Shown here in pieces: positions 45,155 to 54,196 of a stretch of 64,000 nt of DNA (its first letter is position 1; each line of letters opens with the position of its first letter). The stretch is from Pseudomonas migulae. Its GTDB lineage: Bacteria; Pseudomonadota; Gammaproteobacteria; Pseudomonadales; Pseudomonadaceae. A model generated the notes under the pieces. That model saw nothing but the letters and a program-made list of their open reading frames with translations, was not told where the DNA came from and made no database searches. The stretch covers positions 6,436,501 through 6,500,500 of the forward strand of contig NZ_JALJWR010000001.1 of the NCBI RefSeq assembly GCF_024169315.1, in the 5' to 3' direction. Both the position numbers and the translations under genes were made by a program.

Positions 45155-48100
45155 TTGGCGGAAGCAGGCGGCCCGGCAACGCAGGCGGGCATCAGGTATC
45201 AGGATGAGGTTGCGGCGCTTTATCTGGGAAGGATGCTTGATCCACGAGAGCGTCCAAAATATGACCAGCCGGTGCAGCTGAGGGTCGAAGCCCCTGGCGC
45301 CGTCGACGATTTTGTCGTCCGATTTGCCGACGGCTCCCGACGTTTTTTCCAAGTCAAAATTTCTCTTGAAGCCAATGGGCACGCCTGGAATTCACTCTGG
45401 CATTCGTTTGGTCGACAGATTCGCTCTGACTTTGAACCAGAGGATCGTATCGAGCTCGTTTTGGGAAAACCCTCACAGCTCGCGTCAGAGCTGATAGAAA
45501 TCACAAGACGGTTGGAGAGCTCTGATCTGCCCGAGTGGTTTGCCCGACTGACTTCCGGACAGCAGCGCTTAGTACGATCAATTCAGCAACTGCTTGAGGC
45601 TGAAATTGAATATGTCTGGGGAATTCTAAAGCACCTGTACGTGCAGGTATGGCCCGCTGATGCGCTTGTCCGCGATCATGTACCGCTGTGGATTCCGCCG
45701 TCTTCGGTGACATCGGATAGGCTTTTCAAAATCCTGGCATACATGGTGTGGGAGGGAGCCGATGTCCGCATGCAATTTGATGGGCCGACGCTTTATGAAC
45801 GGCTGCGGGGGGAGTCGGAAATCATTATTCAGGACTCCCCAAACTGGGGGAGCGCTGAGTACCGCGAGGCAGTAAGCAGAATTTCAGTTATTGACGTGCC
45901 CGGTACTGACTTCAGACGATCAGTTGATGGCTCCTATTTGTGGCCTCAGTGCCTGCGATACGATCGTAATCGCGTTGCGGACTTCGATGACGATCTACGG
46001 GGCTTCCGAAATCTGATTTCCATGGACAGTGTGGATCTACAAACTTTTCCAAGTGCGGACCTCAAGGGCGTTGTACTAGTCGCCGGCCCTGGATTTGGCA
46101 AGACCACGCTTGTTCACGCGATCGCCCATCGGTGTGCAAGCTCAAGTCTTCTACCTGCGGTCGTTTCGGTCACGAAGCTTTCCGACTCCGATCTGGGTAT
46201 CGCTGACTACCTATCTGGGGTCTTGAACAATGACTTCGACGTAAAGATCGATTGGCGTCTTGCCGCGACTGCCGGATTACTTGTCCTGCTGATCGATGGT
46301 TTGGATGAGGTGTCGAATGAGCGGCGAAGAGTGATTCTAGAACGGCTGGATTTCTACCGCGCCCGCTATCCCGGCGTGCGCTGGCTGATGACCGTGAGGG
46401 ATGCCGCAGCGCTTGCTCCGCCTGACGGGGCGACCGTTCTGGAACTAGCACCGCTGCAGGACGAGGATATACGGCGGTACGTCGATTTCTACAGAACCGG
46501 TGAAACTGGAGTCGCAGAGATTCTATTGAGCAGAATGGCTGCGCGACCAGATCTTGCGCACCTTGCCCGAATCCCGATTTTTTTGGCGCTCATGCTAGTA
46601 ATGAAACAGGAAGGCCAGGACCTTCGTCGCAGCGATCTGCTGGACTCGTATGTTGAAATGTTGCTCAGGCCAATCAAGGTTTTCCAGCCTGATGAGATCA
46701 ATACCAGCGTCTTGCGAAGGATCGCTGAAATAGCTGCGTTTGAGGCTCTTGAGAACGACACCATCGGTTTGAAATTACGGGATTTTGAGCGCTGCACCAG
46801 GGGCGTTGATTCGGCTCTAAATCCGGACCAGATGCGAGATGCGCTACTCAAACGTGGAGTGCTTCGCAAGGACGGGCTTGTCGGACTGAGATTCCCATTT
46901 CCGATCATCCAGGAGTACCTGGCATCGTCAGAACTGCTTGAGAATCATAGCGAAGATCTTCCCACGCGGTTATCGATGATTGTACGTCGACCATGGGCTC
47001 AGGCGATGCAGTTTGCCTTGGAGCGGCATCCAAACCCGGCAGGGTTGGTCACCGAAATTCTTGAGGCCGAAGACGATGTCTTTCACACCGGTTTGAGATT
47101 GGTAGGGCGCTGCCTTGCGAATGGAATGAAAGTTTCAGAAGCTCAACTGCAGGTGGTGGGGGAGCGTTTCGCGAGAGTCTGGGGGAGGACGTCATGGCGA
47201 TCCGCTCGGCTGATTGACGGAATCATAGTGGATGCGCTGACGCGTCCGTTGCACTCTGCGATCCGAGCCCGGCTTGGCGATCGGGCGCTGATTTACCACG
47301 GGGCCGACACCATTGTTGCGAGATTGCAAGATAACAATCTGACGCTTGAAGTGCTGAGCCAACTCCTTGAAGGCGACATCGAGCATATGTTGAATATCGG
47401 AGAGCTTCAAAAAGAAGTCGATCGTTTAGGTGACTCAGCGTTGAATCTCTACCTTTCAAGGTGTCGCCTTCTTGCCACATCAGATGAAGAGCGAGAAGCG
47501 CTCAGCTGCCTGATCGGACATATGAAGATCGGCTCAGTCGAACCTGATATGGCCCGTTCCATCGCTCTTGATAACTCACTTCCGATAGCGGTTAGGCTCG
47601 CTGTTTGGAGTAAATCCATGAGTCCGCTGTCTCCGGAGATTGAAGCCCTGATCATCGATGGGATTTGTGGGGACGGCTATCACCCTCAAGCAAGTGCGGC
47701 GCTGGCTTTGTCGACAACGGAGGTTGGCACTACCTCCGTAATTCGAATTCTGACCTCGCCTCGGGTTCCGCAGAAAAACGCCTTAGACGTAATGGAGTAT
47801 CTCATTACCGACTGGGAGGCTAATGGGCTCGAGCAAAATATCCACGAGATCGCTAACGCAAATAATTTGCCAGAAGAATTCCGGGATTTGGCATTACTTT
47901 ACTTGCTGGGTCAGCGCACTCCCGGCGTCCTTGAATTGCTTCTTGATCGCCTTCCCACTATGACGTACGAGATGGTAAATTCCACGGTTTCCATGTTTGG
48001 TCACTATCTCGACAGGGCTGCTGTGGAAAGAGCCGTATCTGCGATAGCAGCTAGAGGGTGGGACACTGAAGCACGGTTGGGTTTGGCTGGTGCATTTGCG

Positions 48101-48649
48101 GCAGGGTTGCTTTATCGCGTCAAGAGAGTGGGGAGGGGGGCGGGTCTAATGGAGTTCATCCCGCCGCACCCCGGACGAACCGCTGCTTCGGCGCTGCTGG
48201 ATGAGTGGTTAACGCGTGAAGACTATGATCCACGGCAACGACTGCGGATGGCTTTAGAAGCTGCTCGTTTGGGTGCACCAAGGGCACTTGAGAGTCTTCG
48301 CCCCACTTTTTATGCGGCCATGAATGCTCCGCGTCACGATGAGTATGGAGACGATTCAGTAGCAGGTCTCGTACTGGAATTGCTTCACGCTGTTGGAGAA
48401 GCCCCTGCGCTTGAGGAGCTTGAGCGCATTGCCAGCACCGCAGCATACAACCTGGCGTCGGCCGTTATAACCATCATTGCAAAAGGTGGTACGAACAATG
48501 AGGTTGAATGTCTGATCCGCGTGTATGAAGCCTCGGCGGACGGGCACCTGAGGTTGGCCATCCTTGGGGTTCTGGAACCGCTTTGTGGACATCTGGGAAT
48601 CAAGATTACACGCTCAGATCGGCAGTTGATCGCGTCATTCTCTCAGTAA
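45155..48649 (+). CDS. Nuclease-NACHT STAND protein (NLR/Avs-like)
   Basis: A 1164-residue protein starting at TTG with GAGG six bases upstream. Residues 1 to about 200 form a PD-(D/E)XK-type domain (ATQAGIRYQDEVAALYLGR, AVDDFVVRFADGS, FFQVKI with Asp51/52 and Gln66-x-Lys68), as in the N-terminal effector of Avs and related proteins. The NACHT ATPase follows with Walker A GPGFGKTT (311-318) and Walker B LLIDGLDE (378-385), then helical domains (about 500-620). A long C-terminal array of HEAT-like helical repeats (about 650-1150) probably senses the trigger. Known relatives recognise phage proteins and then destroy DNA. It is a single gene within the island; base use is intermediate. Confidence 0.78.
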   Translation: MAEAGGPATQAGIRYQDEVAALYLGRMLDPRERPKYDQPVQLRVEAPGAVDDFVVRFADGSRRFFQVKISLEANGHAWNSLWHSFGRQIRSDFEPEDRIELVLGKPSQLASELIEITRRLESSDLPEWFARLTSGQQRLVRSIQQLLEAEIEYVWGILKHLYVQVWPADALVRDHVPLWIPPSSVTSDRLFKILAYMVWEGADVRMQFDGPTLYERLRGESEIIIQDSPNWGSAEYREAVSRISVIDVPGTDFRRSVDGSYLWPQCLRYDRNRVADFDDDLRGFRNLISMDSVDLQTFPSADLKGVVLVAGPGFGKTTLVHAIAHRCASSSLLPAVVSVTKLSDSDLGIADYLSGVLNNDFDVKIDWRLAATAGLLVLLIDGLDEVSNERRRVILERLDFYRARYPGVRWLMTVRDAAALAPPDGATVLELAPLQDEDIRRYVDFYRTGETGVAEILLSRMAARPDLAHLARIPIFLALMLVMKQEGQDLRRSDLLDSYVEMLLRPIKVFQPDEINTSVLRRIAEIAAFEALENDTIGLKLRDFERCTRGVDSALNPDQMRDALLKRGVLRKDGLVGLRFPFPIIQEYLASSELLENHSEDLPTRLSMIVRRPWAQAMQFALERHPNPAGLVTEILEAEDDVFHTGLRLVGRCLANGMKVSEAQLQVVGERFARVWGRTSWRSARLIDGIIVDALTRPLHSAIRARLGDRALIYHGADTIVARLQDNNLTLEVLSQLLEGDIEHMLNIGELQKEVDRLGDSALNLYLSRCRLLATSDEEREALSCLIGHMKIGSVEPDMARSIALDNSLPIAVRLAVWSKSMSPLSPEIEALIIDGICGDGYHPQASAALALSTTEVGTTSVIRILTSPRVPQKNALDVMEYLITDWEANGLEQNIHEIANANNLPEEFRDLALLYLLGQRTPGVLELLLDRLPTMTYEMVNSTVSMFGHYLDRAAVERAVSAIAARGWDTEARLGLAGAFAAGLLYRVKRVGRGAGLMEFIPPHPGRTAASALLDEWLTREDYDPRQRLRMALEAARLGAPRALESLRPTFYAAMNAPRHDEYGDDSVAGLVLELLHAVGEAPALEELERIASTAAYNLASAVITIIAKGGTNNEVECLIRVYEASADGHLRLAILGVLEPLCGHLGIKITRSDRQLIASFSQ

Positions 48650-49093
48650 CGGAAGCAGCGTTGTCTTCGGGTGAGGGAATGATCAGGGGAGGCGAATGCC
48701 TGGGGGACACGATTAGGGCATTGCCTGTTGCACCACGCTCGTTTTGCCGTGTGATCTTTCGCAAAACAGAGCGCCCCGAGGCGCCTTGTTTTATAGCCCG
48801 CCCAATGCTCAGATCGGATTCAAAAGCAATCCTCAGCAGCTCTCTGCGCACAACAATAGAGTCCGCACACCTCTTGCCATTCGCGTTAATCGCCTTGGCT
48901 GCTCAGATCGTCTCCTGCATGGACCATGTCTCTATCAATGGCAATGGCCAGCATCATGATCCCTTCAGTGACTTGAAGTCACGCTAGGCACGGTAAGGTG
49001 CCGAATGGCGAGCAGTCTACAGTCCGCTTCTGGCCGAAAGCGGAAAAAAAATATGCCGCAGAATGACGAAGTCAGATTTTTTTTATGGTTGAA
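48650..49093. other. Gap after the NACHT gene
   Basis: No gene supported: the frames 48583-48987 (plus) and 48606-48851 (minus) have no ribosome site or protein-like content. A terminator lies at 48763-48793 and a CCGCTTCTGGCCGAAAGCGG palindrome at 49024-49043. Confidence 0.35.
48763..48793. terminator. Bidirectional terminator after the NACHT gene
   Basis: AAAACAGAGCGCC-CCGA-GGCGCCTTGTTTT: stem of GC pairs extended by A/T tracts on both sides. Confidence 0.8.
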
Positions 49094-49124
49094 CAAAAAA
49101 CGGGCGCCTTCAGCGCCCGTTTTC
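49094..49124 (-). terminator. Rho-independent terminator of the short gene
   Basis: ACGGGCGC-CTTCA-GCGCCCGT with A6 on the plus strand (T6 on the minus strand). Two bases beyond the stop codon of the intact short gene. Confidence 0.9.
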
Positions 49125-49126
49125 AT

Positions 49127-49399
49127 TCACTCTTTCGTCTGCGCCCGCAATCGCCGACCGATCACATCCATCAAGTCACAGCCATCCCGCAACGGAATGG
49201 CCAGCAGCTGAGAAAAGTCCTTCAACACAACCGTGTCGCAACCAAGCTCGGCGCGGTAGGCGATGTTTTCCAGCACCTGAGTTACCGTCCGAATTCGGTA
49301 GTCAGCCGCGGCTTGCAGAACGTCGAGTGGTGCTTGAGTGTCGATGAGCAGGGAGGCCGGGATCAGGTCGATTCCGGTGAGGGGCATGTATCTTTCCAT
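49127..49399 (-). CDS. Short conserved gene, intact member of the island-border family
   Basis: A 90-residue protein from ATG 49399 with GGAG eight bases upstream. It reads ERYMPLTGIDLIPASLLIDT, then VLQAAADYRIRTVTQVLENI, then FSQLLAIPLRDGCDLMDVIG. It is soluble and helical, with no signal peptide or known motif. Three broken relatives lie at 29729-29899, 33990-34242 and 49811-49880. The family seems typical of Pseudomonas, often followed by the same GC-rich terminator. A long leader with paired elements precedes it. Function unknown; its repeated presence at accessory-segment edges may mean only that it offers homology for recombination. Confidence 0.65.
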   Translation of the reverse strand: MERYMPLTGIDLIPASLLIDTQAPLDVLQAAADYRIRTVTQVLENIAYRAELGCDTVVLKDFSQLLAIPLRDGCDLMDVIGRRLRAQTKE

Positions 49400-49409
49400 A
49401 GATGAAACT

Positions 49410-49580
49410 CCGATCAAGGCAAAGGTTGACTGTCCCTCAATCGTCGCCAAACGAATGGGTGACAGCTGTACGCAGGTTGGCGAACCGGGATCGGGATACC
49501 GGCAGACCCGAAGGTCTCCCGCGCACAGCTGCCATAAAGACAACTTTGCGGGCATGCAAAAGCGACTGCATTAAAGCACA
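49410..49580 (-). promoter_or_regulatory. Conserved leader of the short gene (copy with TTCG hairpin)
   Basis: Similar in sequence to 34250-34395. On the minus strand AGACC-TTCG-GGTCT forms a five-pair stem closed by a C(TTCG)G tetraloop, next to a CCGGTATCCCGATCCCGG hairpin. The leader is longer than needed for a simple promoter. Confidence 0.45.
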
Positions 49581-49778
49581 GTGCTTTTGCATCCGATCCG
49601 ATCAGGTCGCCAAACCCGAATCGCCATATTGGGCGACGGGTCGGACTATAAGCTTCATAAGAAAGGCGGGGAAGGTGAGGGATTCCGAGGTTTGTGTAGG
49701 AAATTTTATGGTCGTCCTAGGACGCTTACGCCAGGGAATGTGATGGCAAGCTAAAACCGCGGCACACTGCCGAAAATG

Positions 49779-49807
49779 AAACGGGCGCCTGACAAGGCGC
49801 CCGTTTT
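49779..49807. terminator. Bidirectional terminator
   Basis: AAACGGGCGCC and GGCGCCCGTTT with flanking A/T tracts, the same type as at 26643 and 49094, beside the fourth short-gene remnant. Confidence 0.88.
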
Positions 49808-49810
49808 CAT

Positions 49811-49880
49811 TTACTCCACCGCCTGCGCCCGCAAGCGACGGCCGATTACACCCATCAAGTTCACAGCCATCGCGCAATAG
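49811..49880 (-). pseudogene. Fourth, shortest remnant of the short island-border gene
   Basis: The minus strand encodes LAILLRDGC, a one-base frameshift, then LMGVIGRRLRAQAVE and stop, equal to the last 25 or so residues of the intact gene at 49127-49399. It lies directly before the AT-richer pair of exported-protein genes. Confidence 0.7.
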
Positions 49881-49928
49881 AATCGCCAGTCTAAACCTGG
49901 CCTGCGCAGGCTACTTTTCATGGAGAAC

Positions 49929-50906
49929 CTAACCACCGCATTTCTCGATCAATGTTGCATACGACTCCGGATGATCGATGGACATATTGGACGCCTTAAT
50001 GCCATCACTTAGGATGGCACAGTCAGGTGATGACGATGGTGCTCCGTTTGAGATGGATGCCTTGATGGGGACGCTGGAGTGTTTGGCTGATCCAGCATAA
50101 GAATCATCCATACTCTTGATTGACTGCCTTAGGTTTAGTATTTCCCCCAACATCTGCTGCTGCATATTACCAAGTGCGCCGAAGCTTTCTTTCTGGATCG
50201 CTTGAATAATTGGGTTTTGACTCAGAAGCTTTGGGTTCAAAGCCGTTTTCTTAAACCCCCAGGCATAAAACTGATTGGTTACCTTTGCGCCATAAGGACT
50301 GATTTGGCCTTCTTCATTAAAAACTGCCTTTGTGATTAGCTCCCTCGACTCATCGCTCAGTTTATTTATAACAGCAGACTTCAAGTATTCTTTAGGGTCT
50401 TTAATTAGCTGGTATTTGTCTTTTATTTCTGAAACAAGTTTGTCTGACTTGATGACGTCTGAAAATATCTTGTCAGTGCTTGGAGATTCCAGGCTTTTTT
50501 GTGCACGCGCGTCCTTCATGCATTGATAGGCATCATCCGAGGCTCTAACTAGTGCGCAATGATATTCAGCATCCTGGCAGTGTGGCCACGCCAAAATTCC
50601 TTTGTATACACGCCCGGTTAAATCGTCACATTCCATGCCCTTTGATATGTTTGCGCTGGTTGACGAAATGCAACTTAGTTCCTTTTCAAATTGCGCATGC
50701 AAAGCGTGGTAGGCCTCGTCCTTGTACTCCTTGCAGTTTTCAATTGTTTCGACGAATGGGCGACTCGGAACGGGCTTGTTCGCGGCCATACTAATGTTTG
50801 GAGAAATGACAGCGGCGCAAGCCAGAAACAAGCCGCTTATTACCAGTTGGCGGTTTTTCACTGTTCTGTCAAAACGTGTATTCCAGAAGGTAATTTTCAT
50901 TTTCAT
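49929..50906 (-). CDS. Exported protein of unknown function
   Basis: A 325-residue protein with a long N-terminal signal sequence (NRQLVISGLFLACAAVISPN, cleavage near SMAA). The mature part has eight or so Cys (ENCKEYKDEAYHALHAQFEK, then CISS, MECDD, PHCQDAEYHCALV, YQCMKDAR, PDCAIL, EKCGG) and a coiled-coil-like stretch near residues 220-265. No known domain. Low GC compared with flanks. It follows a lipoprotein gene by 26 bases on the same strand, so the two are probably co-expressed. The Cys content suggests disulfides in the periplasm or outside the cell. Confidence 0.55.
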   Translation of the reverse strand: MKMKITFWNTRFDRTVKNRQLVISGLFLACAAVISPNISMAANKPVPSRPFVETIENCKEYKDEAYHALHAQFEKELSCISSTSANISKGMECDDLTGRVYKGILAWPHCQDAEYHCALVRASDDAYQCMKDARAQKSLESPSTDKIFSDVIKSDKLVSEIKDKYQLIKDPKEYLKSAVINKLSDESRELITKAVFNEEGQISPYGAKVTNQFYAWGFKKTALNPKLLSQNPIIQAIQKESFGALGNMQQQMLGEILNLRQSIKSMDDSYAGSAKHSSVPIKASISNGAPSSSPDCAILSDGIKASNMSIDHPESYATLIEKCGG

Positions 50907-50932
50907 CGACCATCAGTATTTTGTGAGATTAA

Positions 50933-51697
50933 TCACATTGGCCATTGATTGGTTCTTTTGTAGCACATCAAATTTGCAGCAACGGCTCTGTTCGCAATCG
51001 CGCCGTATTTGTTGATTACCGCCACGCACAGTGAGGAGTCGCGAATGCCCGAACAATCCGATATGGATAGTTTTCCCGATTTTATATTCCTTTCGAACTC
51101 CTCATCGGTAGTGCCGAGAGCATCTACCTGCTCCGCGGTACTCACCGCTTCACGCGCAGTCCTATCGTGCTCAACCGCTTGCTGGAGTGATTGTTGTATG
51201 GCTGTTTGAGGAGAAAGGCCCATCTGGTTGATTTTCAACATGGTTGTATGCATGTCAGTTGACATAATTTCGCTTCTTATGCTGTTGACTTCAGTTGGGC
51301 GAAATTTCTTTAGCCGACTGCCCAGGTAAGAGAGGTTTTTTTCGCAACCTCTACCGGGCATATATTTGGCATCATTGAAGGAACTGGTATCAGCCGTAGG
51401 CGTTTCTGCAATACCGGCCGATGAATTTGAGGCCAGCAAATTCGCTGACGAGTCAGATGAGTCTGAGTTACTGTTTGAGCTAAAGATGTTTAGCGACTGC
51501 TGCATAATTTGTTGGCCTTGGGCGGCGTCCCCAGACTGCTGTGTTGCGACGAGACCCAGCAACACACTGACGGCCGCACCTACCATCTCAAAGGTACCGT
51601 CGTCAGAACCGGTTTGGCTACTGCCGCTGCCCGTGGTGGATGCGCAGGAAGTCAATGTCAAATGTATGGCGAGGTAAAGCAGAGTGTATTTTTTCAT
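50933..51697 (-). CDS. Lipoprotein of unknown function
   Basis: A 254-residue protein with lipobox LTLTSC near residue 18, a Gly/Ser/Asp-rich linker with a short hydrophobic segment (EMVGAAVSVLLGLVATQQ), a Ser/Asn-rich low-complexity stretch (IFSSNSNSDSSDSSANLLAS) and a helical C-terminal domain with several Cys (GRGCEKNLSYLGSRLKKF, SDCSGIRDSSLCVAVIN). No family recognised. It is the first gene of a two-gene minus-strand operon with the exported protein at 49929. The low GC points to acquisition. Confidence 0.6.
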   Translation of the reverse strand: MKKYTLLYLAIHLTLTSCASTTGSGSSQTGSDDGTFEMVGAAVSVLLGLVATQQSGDAAQGQQIMQQSLNIFSSNSNSDSSDSSANLLASNSSAGIAETPTADTSSFNDAKYMPGRGCEKNLSYLGSRLKKFRPTEVNSIRSEIMSTDMHTTMLKINQMGLSPQTAIQQSLQQAVEHDRTAREAVSTAEQVDALGTTDEEFERNIKSGKLSISDCSGIRDSSLCVAVINKYGAIANRAVAANLMCYKRTNQWPM

Positions 51698-52144
51698 GAT
51701 TGTCTGCTCATGAGTTGTTTAAGTGTTATTTCAATGGTTTATCCTTTAGTCCAATTTTATTAACAGCTTAGTTGCTAATACTGCTTGGATTAGCGAGCTG
51801 ATTTGAGTGTAGAGGCAGTTTGATATTGCTGCAAAAAATTATTATTTGTAAACTTAATGAAACAGTCGGCTGGTTTAAGAGTGCATACGTTTGCGGTGTG
51901 ATCACGATATTGTGAGTGTTCTTCTTTACGCCTTTTTTCCGGCGCCTGAATAGTGACGAGTTGCTTATTTGGATGTTTCAAGGCGAGCGCTCAAAATTGT
52001 CCTGTTTTGGTCGTACTTTCCTCATATCGGTTGGTTGTTTTTGGCAAAAACCAATCTACCTAAACCAAAAAATCAAGAGTCTCTGCTCTCGGTTTCTCTA
52101 GCGTAGAATCCCCAAAACTTGTCCCACCCCGAGACGGATCCTCA
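51698..52144. other. AT-rich intergenic stretch
   Basis: No supported gene in 447 bases. The minus frame 51790-51981 has no ribosome site. The AT richness ends abruptly at about 52130, where core DNA resumes with the MATE gene, so this is the right edge of the accessory segment. Promoters for the minus-strand pair and the plus-strand MATE gene must lie here. Confidence 0.35.
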
Positions 52145-53503
52145 ATGCAAACCCCAACCACCCAACACCCCCTCTGGAAAACCTACCTCCTTTTCCTCGC
52201 CCCCATGGTCCTCTCCAATTTCCTCCAATCCATGTCGGGCACCGTCAACAGCATCTACATCGGCCAAATGCTCGGCACCCAAGCCCTGGCCGCCGTCTCG
52301 GGCATGTTCCCCATCGTCTTCTTCTTCATTGCCCTGGTCATCGGCCTCGGCGCCGGGGCGGGCGTGCTCATTGGCCAAGCCTGGGGCGCACGTGAGCCGC
52401 ATCTGGTGAAAACCATCGCCGGCACAACTCTGCTGTTGGGCGCAATGATCGGCTTAACGGCAGCAATCCTCGGCAGCGTGTTCGCCCGCCCAGCCTTGCA
52501 GGGTTTGGGCACCCCAGCCGACGTTCTCGACGACGCCGTGTCCTACGCCCACGTGATGATGTGGATCATGCCGTCGCTGCTGGTCTACGTGCTCTTCACC
52601 CAACTGCTGCGCGGGGTGAGCGATACGGTGTCGCCGCTGATTGCGTTGGTGGTGTCGACCTGCATCGGGTTGGCGCTCACACCGGCGTTGATTCGCGGTT
52701 GGTTCGGCTTGCCGATGTTGGGGATTCAGAGTGCGGCGTATGCGGGGTTGGTGGGTAACCTGTCGGCGATGGGGTGGCTGGCGTGGCGGTTGATCAGCAA
52801 GGGGCATCCGTTGGCGCCGGATCGGGAGATGTTTGCGGCGATGCGGCTGGATCGGGTGATTCTTGGCAAGGTGTTGCGCATCGGGTTGCCGACCGGGTTG
52901 CAGATGGTGGTGTTGTCGGTGTCGGAGCTGGTGATTCTGGCGCTGGTGAATCAGCACGGTTCGCAGGCGACGGCGGCGTATGGGGCGGTGACGCAGATCG
53001 TCAATTACGTGCAGTTTCCGGCGTTGTCCATTGCGATCACGGCGTCGATTCTTGGGGCGCAGGCGATTGGGGCAGGGCGCATCGAGCGGATCGGGCCGAT
53101 TCTGCGTACGGGGCTTTTGATTAACGTGTGCCTGACCGGTGGGTTGGTGCTGTTGGGTTACGTGTTGTCGCACTGGTTGCTGGGGTTGTTTCTGACGGAC
53201 GATTCGACGCGGGCGAAGGCTGAGCATCTGTTGCACATCATGCTGTGGAGCCTGTTGTTATTTGGCTTTCAGGCGATCATCGGCGGGATCATGCGCGCGA
53301 GCGGCACGGTGTTGGTGCCGATGGCGATTTCGATTGTATGCGTGGTGGGTGTGCAGTTGCCGGTGGCGTATGTGCTGGACGGGCGGTTTGGGTTGCAGGG
53401 GGTGTGGATGGCGTTTCCGGTGGCTTATTTGGGGATGCTGGTGTTGCAGACGCTGTATTACAAGCTGGTGTGGAAGCATCAGAAGATTGAGCGATTGGTG
53501 TAG
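52145..53503 (+). CDS. MATE-family multidrug/cation antiporter
   Basis: A 452-residue inner-membrane protein with about twelve helices in two homologous halves (VLSNFLQSMSGTVNSIYIGQ opens the first; GLPTGLQMVVLSVSELVILA the second). This is the MATE fold of NorM/DinF exporters, which expel cationic drugs or metabolites using Na+ or H+. Codon use is markedly GC-rich at the start. No partner or regulator is adjacent. Confidence 0.92.
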   Translation: MQTPTTQHPLWKTYLLFLAPMVLSNFLQSMSGTVNSIYIGQMLGTQALAAVSGMFPIVFFFIALVIGLGAGAGVLIGQAWGAREPHLVKTIAGTTLLLGAMIGLTAAILGSVFARPALQGLGTPADVLDDAVSYAHVMMWIMPSLLVYVLFTQLLRGVSDTVSPLIALVVSTCIGLALTPALIRGWFGLPMLGIQSAAYAGLVGNLSAMGWLAWRLISKGHPLAPDREMFAAMRLDRVILGKVLRIGLPTGLQMVVLSVSELVILALVNQHGSQATAAYGAVTQIVNYVQFPALSIAITASILGAQAIGAGRIERIGPILRTGLLINVCLTGGLVLLGYVLSHWLLGLFLTDDSTRAKAEHLLHIMLWSLLLFGFQAIIGGIMRASGTVLVPMAISIVCVVGVQLPVAYVLDGRFGLQGVWMAFPVAYLGMLVLQTLYYKLVWKHQKIERLV

Positions 53504-54196
53504 CGTAGCGCTCACGGGGATCTGCGTTTGTTGTTGTGTTTTTGGGGCTGCTTCGCAGCCCAGCGTCGGAACGCCGCCCGGAGCAAGCTCGCTCGCCACA
53601 ATGGGATGCAGGTGTTGCGGTTGGTGTATGGGCAACTTGTGTGGTGTAGATTGGATCCCTGTCTCAATCATGAAACATAATAAGTATGACTTTATTAGTT
53701 GTGGATACGAGTGGATCTCTATTGCACTTATCGTTAGTGAGATAACAACTAATGGATCCAATGGAAGAATCTCAAGCCTCATCTAATTTACCAAGCCAGT
53801 TAGTGCGCGGCTTTCAGGAAAGTTGGAGGTTCTTCATCGAGGCGAGTTGCATCATCTGAACTAACCGTTTGTCGGTAGTCTGCTCAAAAAATGAACATTT
53901 GAGCTTCGAGGCCCTCAGATACTCCAGCACGTCACCATGACCTGCTCCTGCAACCGCAGAAAACAAGTGGACACCCAACCTCATATGCATTGACTGCAAA
54001 TGAGGATTTTTTTACCTGAAATTCAGGAGCCAACACATAACCGGTTGCTTATTTGCCAGGCAAATCAATCGGTTCAGCCGTGCCAGGTCTATGATTTGGC
54101 TTGTCTTGTATCAGTCGGATCGCACAGGGTATTTAACTTGATTAATACCCCGTCAAACTAATGATCTGAACTGTAGAAACAGTTGGAGATACCACC
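53504..54196. other. Intergenic stretch with a REP and a possible ankyrin relic
   Basis: A REP-like composite lies at 53543-53601. The minus frame 53814-53999 reads VHLFSAVAGAGHGDVLEYLR, which recalls part of an ankyrin repeat, but the frame is short, has no ribosome site and is probably a relic. GGAG at the right end serves the GTG start at 54197. Confidence 0.35.
53543..53601. repeat. REP-type repeat
   Basis: GGGGCTGCTTCGCAGCCC hairpin followed by CGGAGCAAGCTCGCTCGCCA, both parts of Pseudomonas extragenic palindromes. Confidence 0.7.

Noticed and set aside
48583..48987. Plus-strand frame after the NACHT gene
   Set aside because: It overlaps the end of the NACHT gene in another frame, crosses a terminator stem and has no ribosome site.
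51790..51981. Minus-strand frame of 63 codons in AT-rich DNA
   Set aside because: No ribosome site, and the Lys/Asn/Thr-rich product is typical of chance frames in AT-rich sequence.
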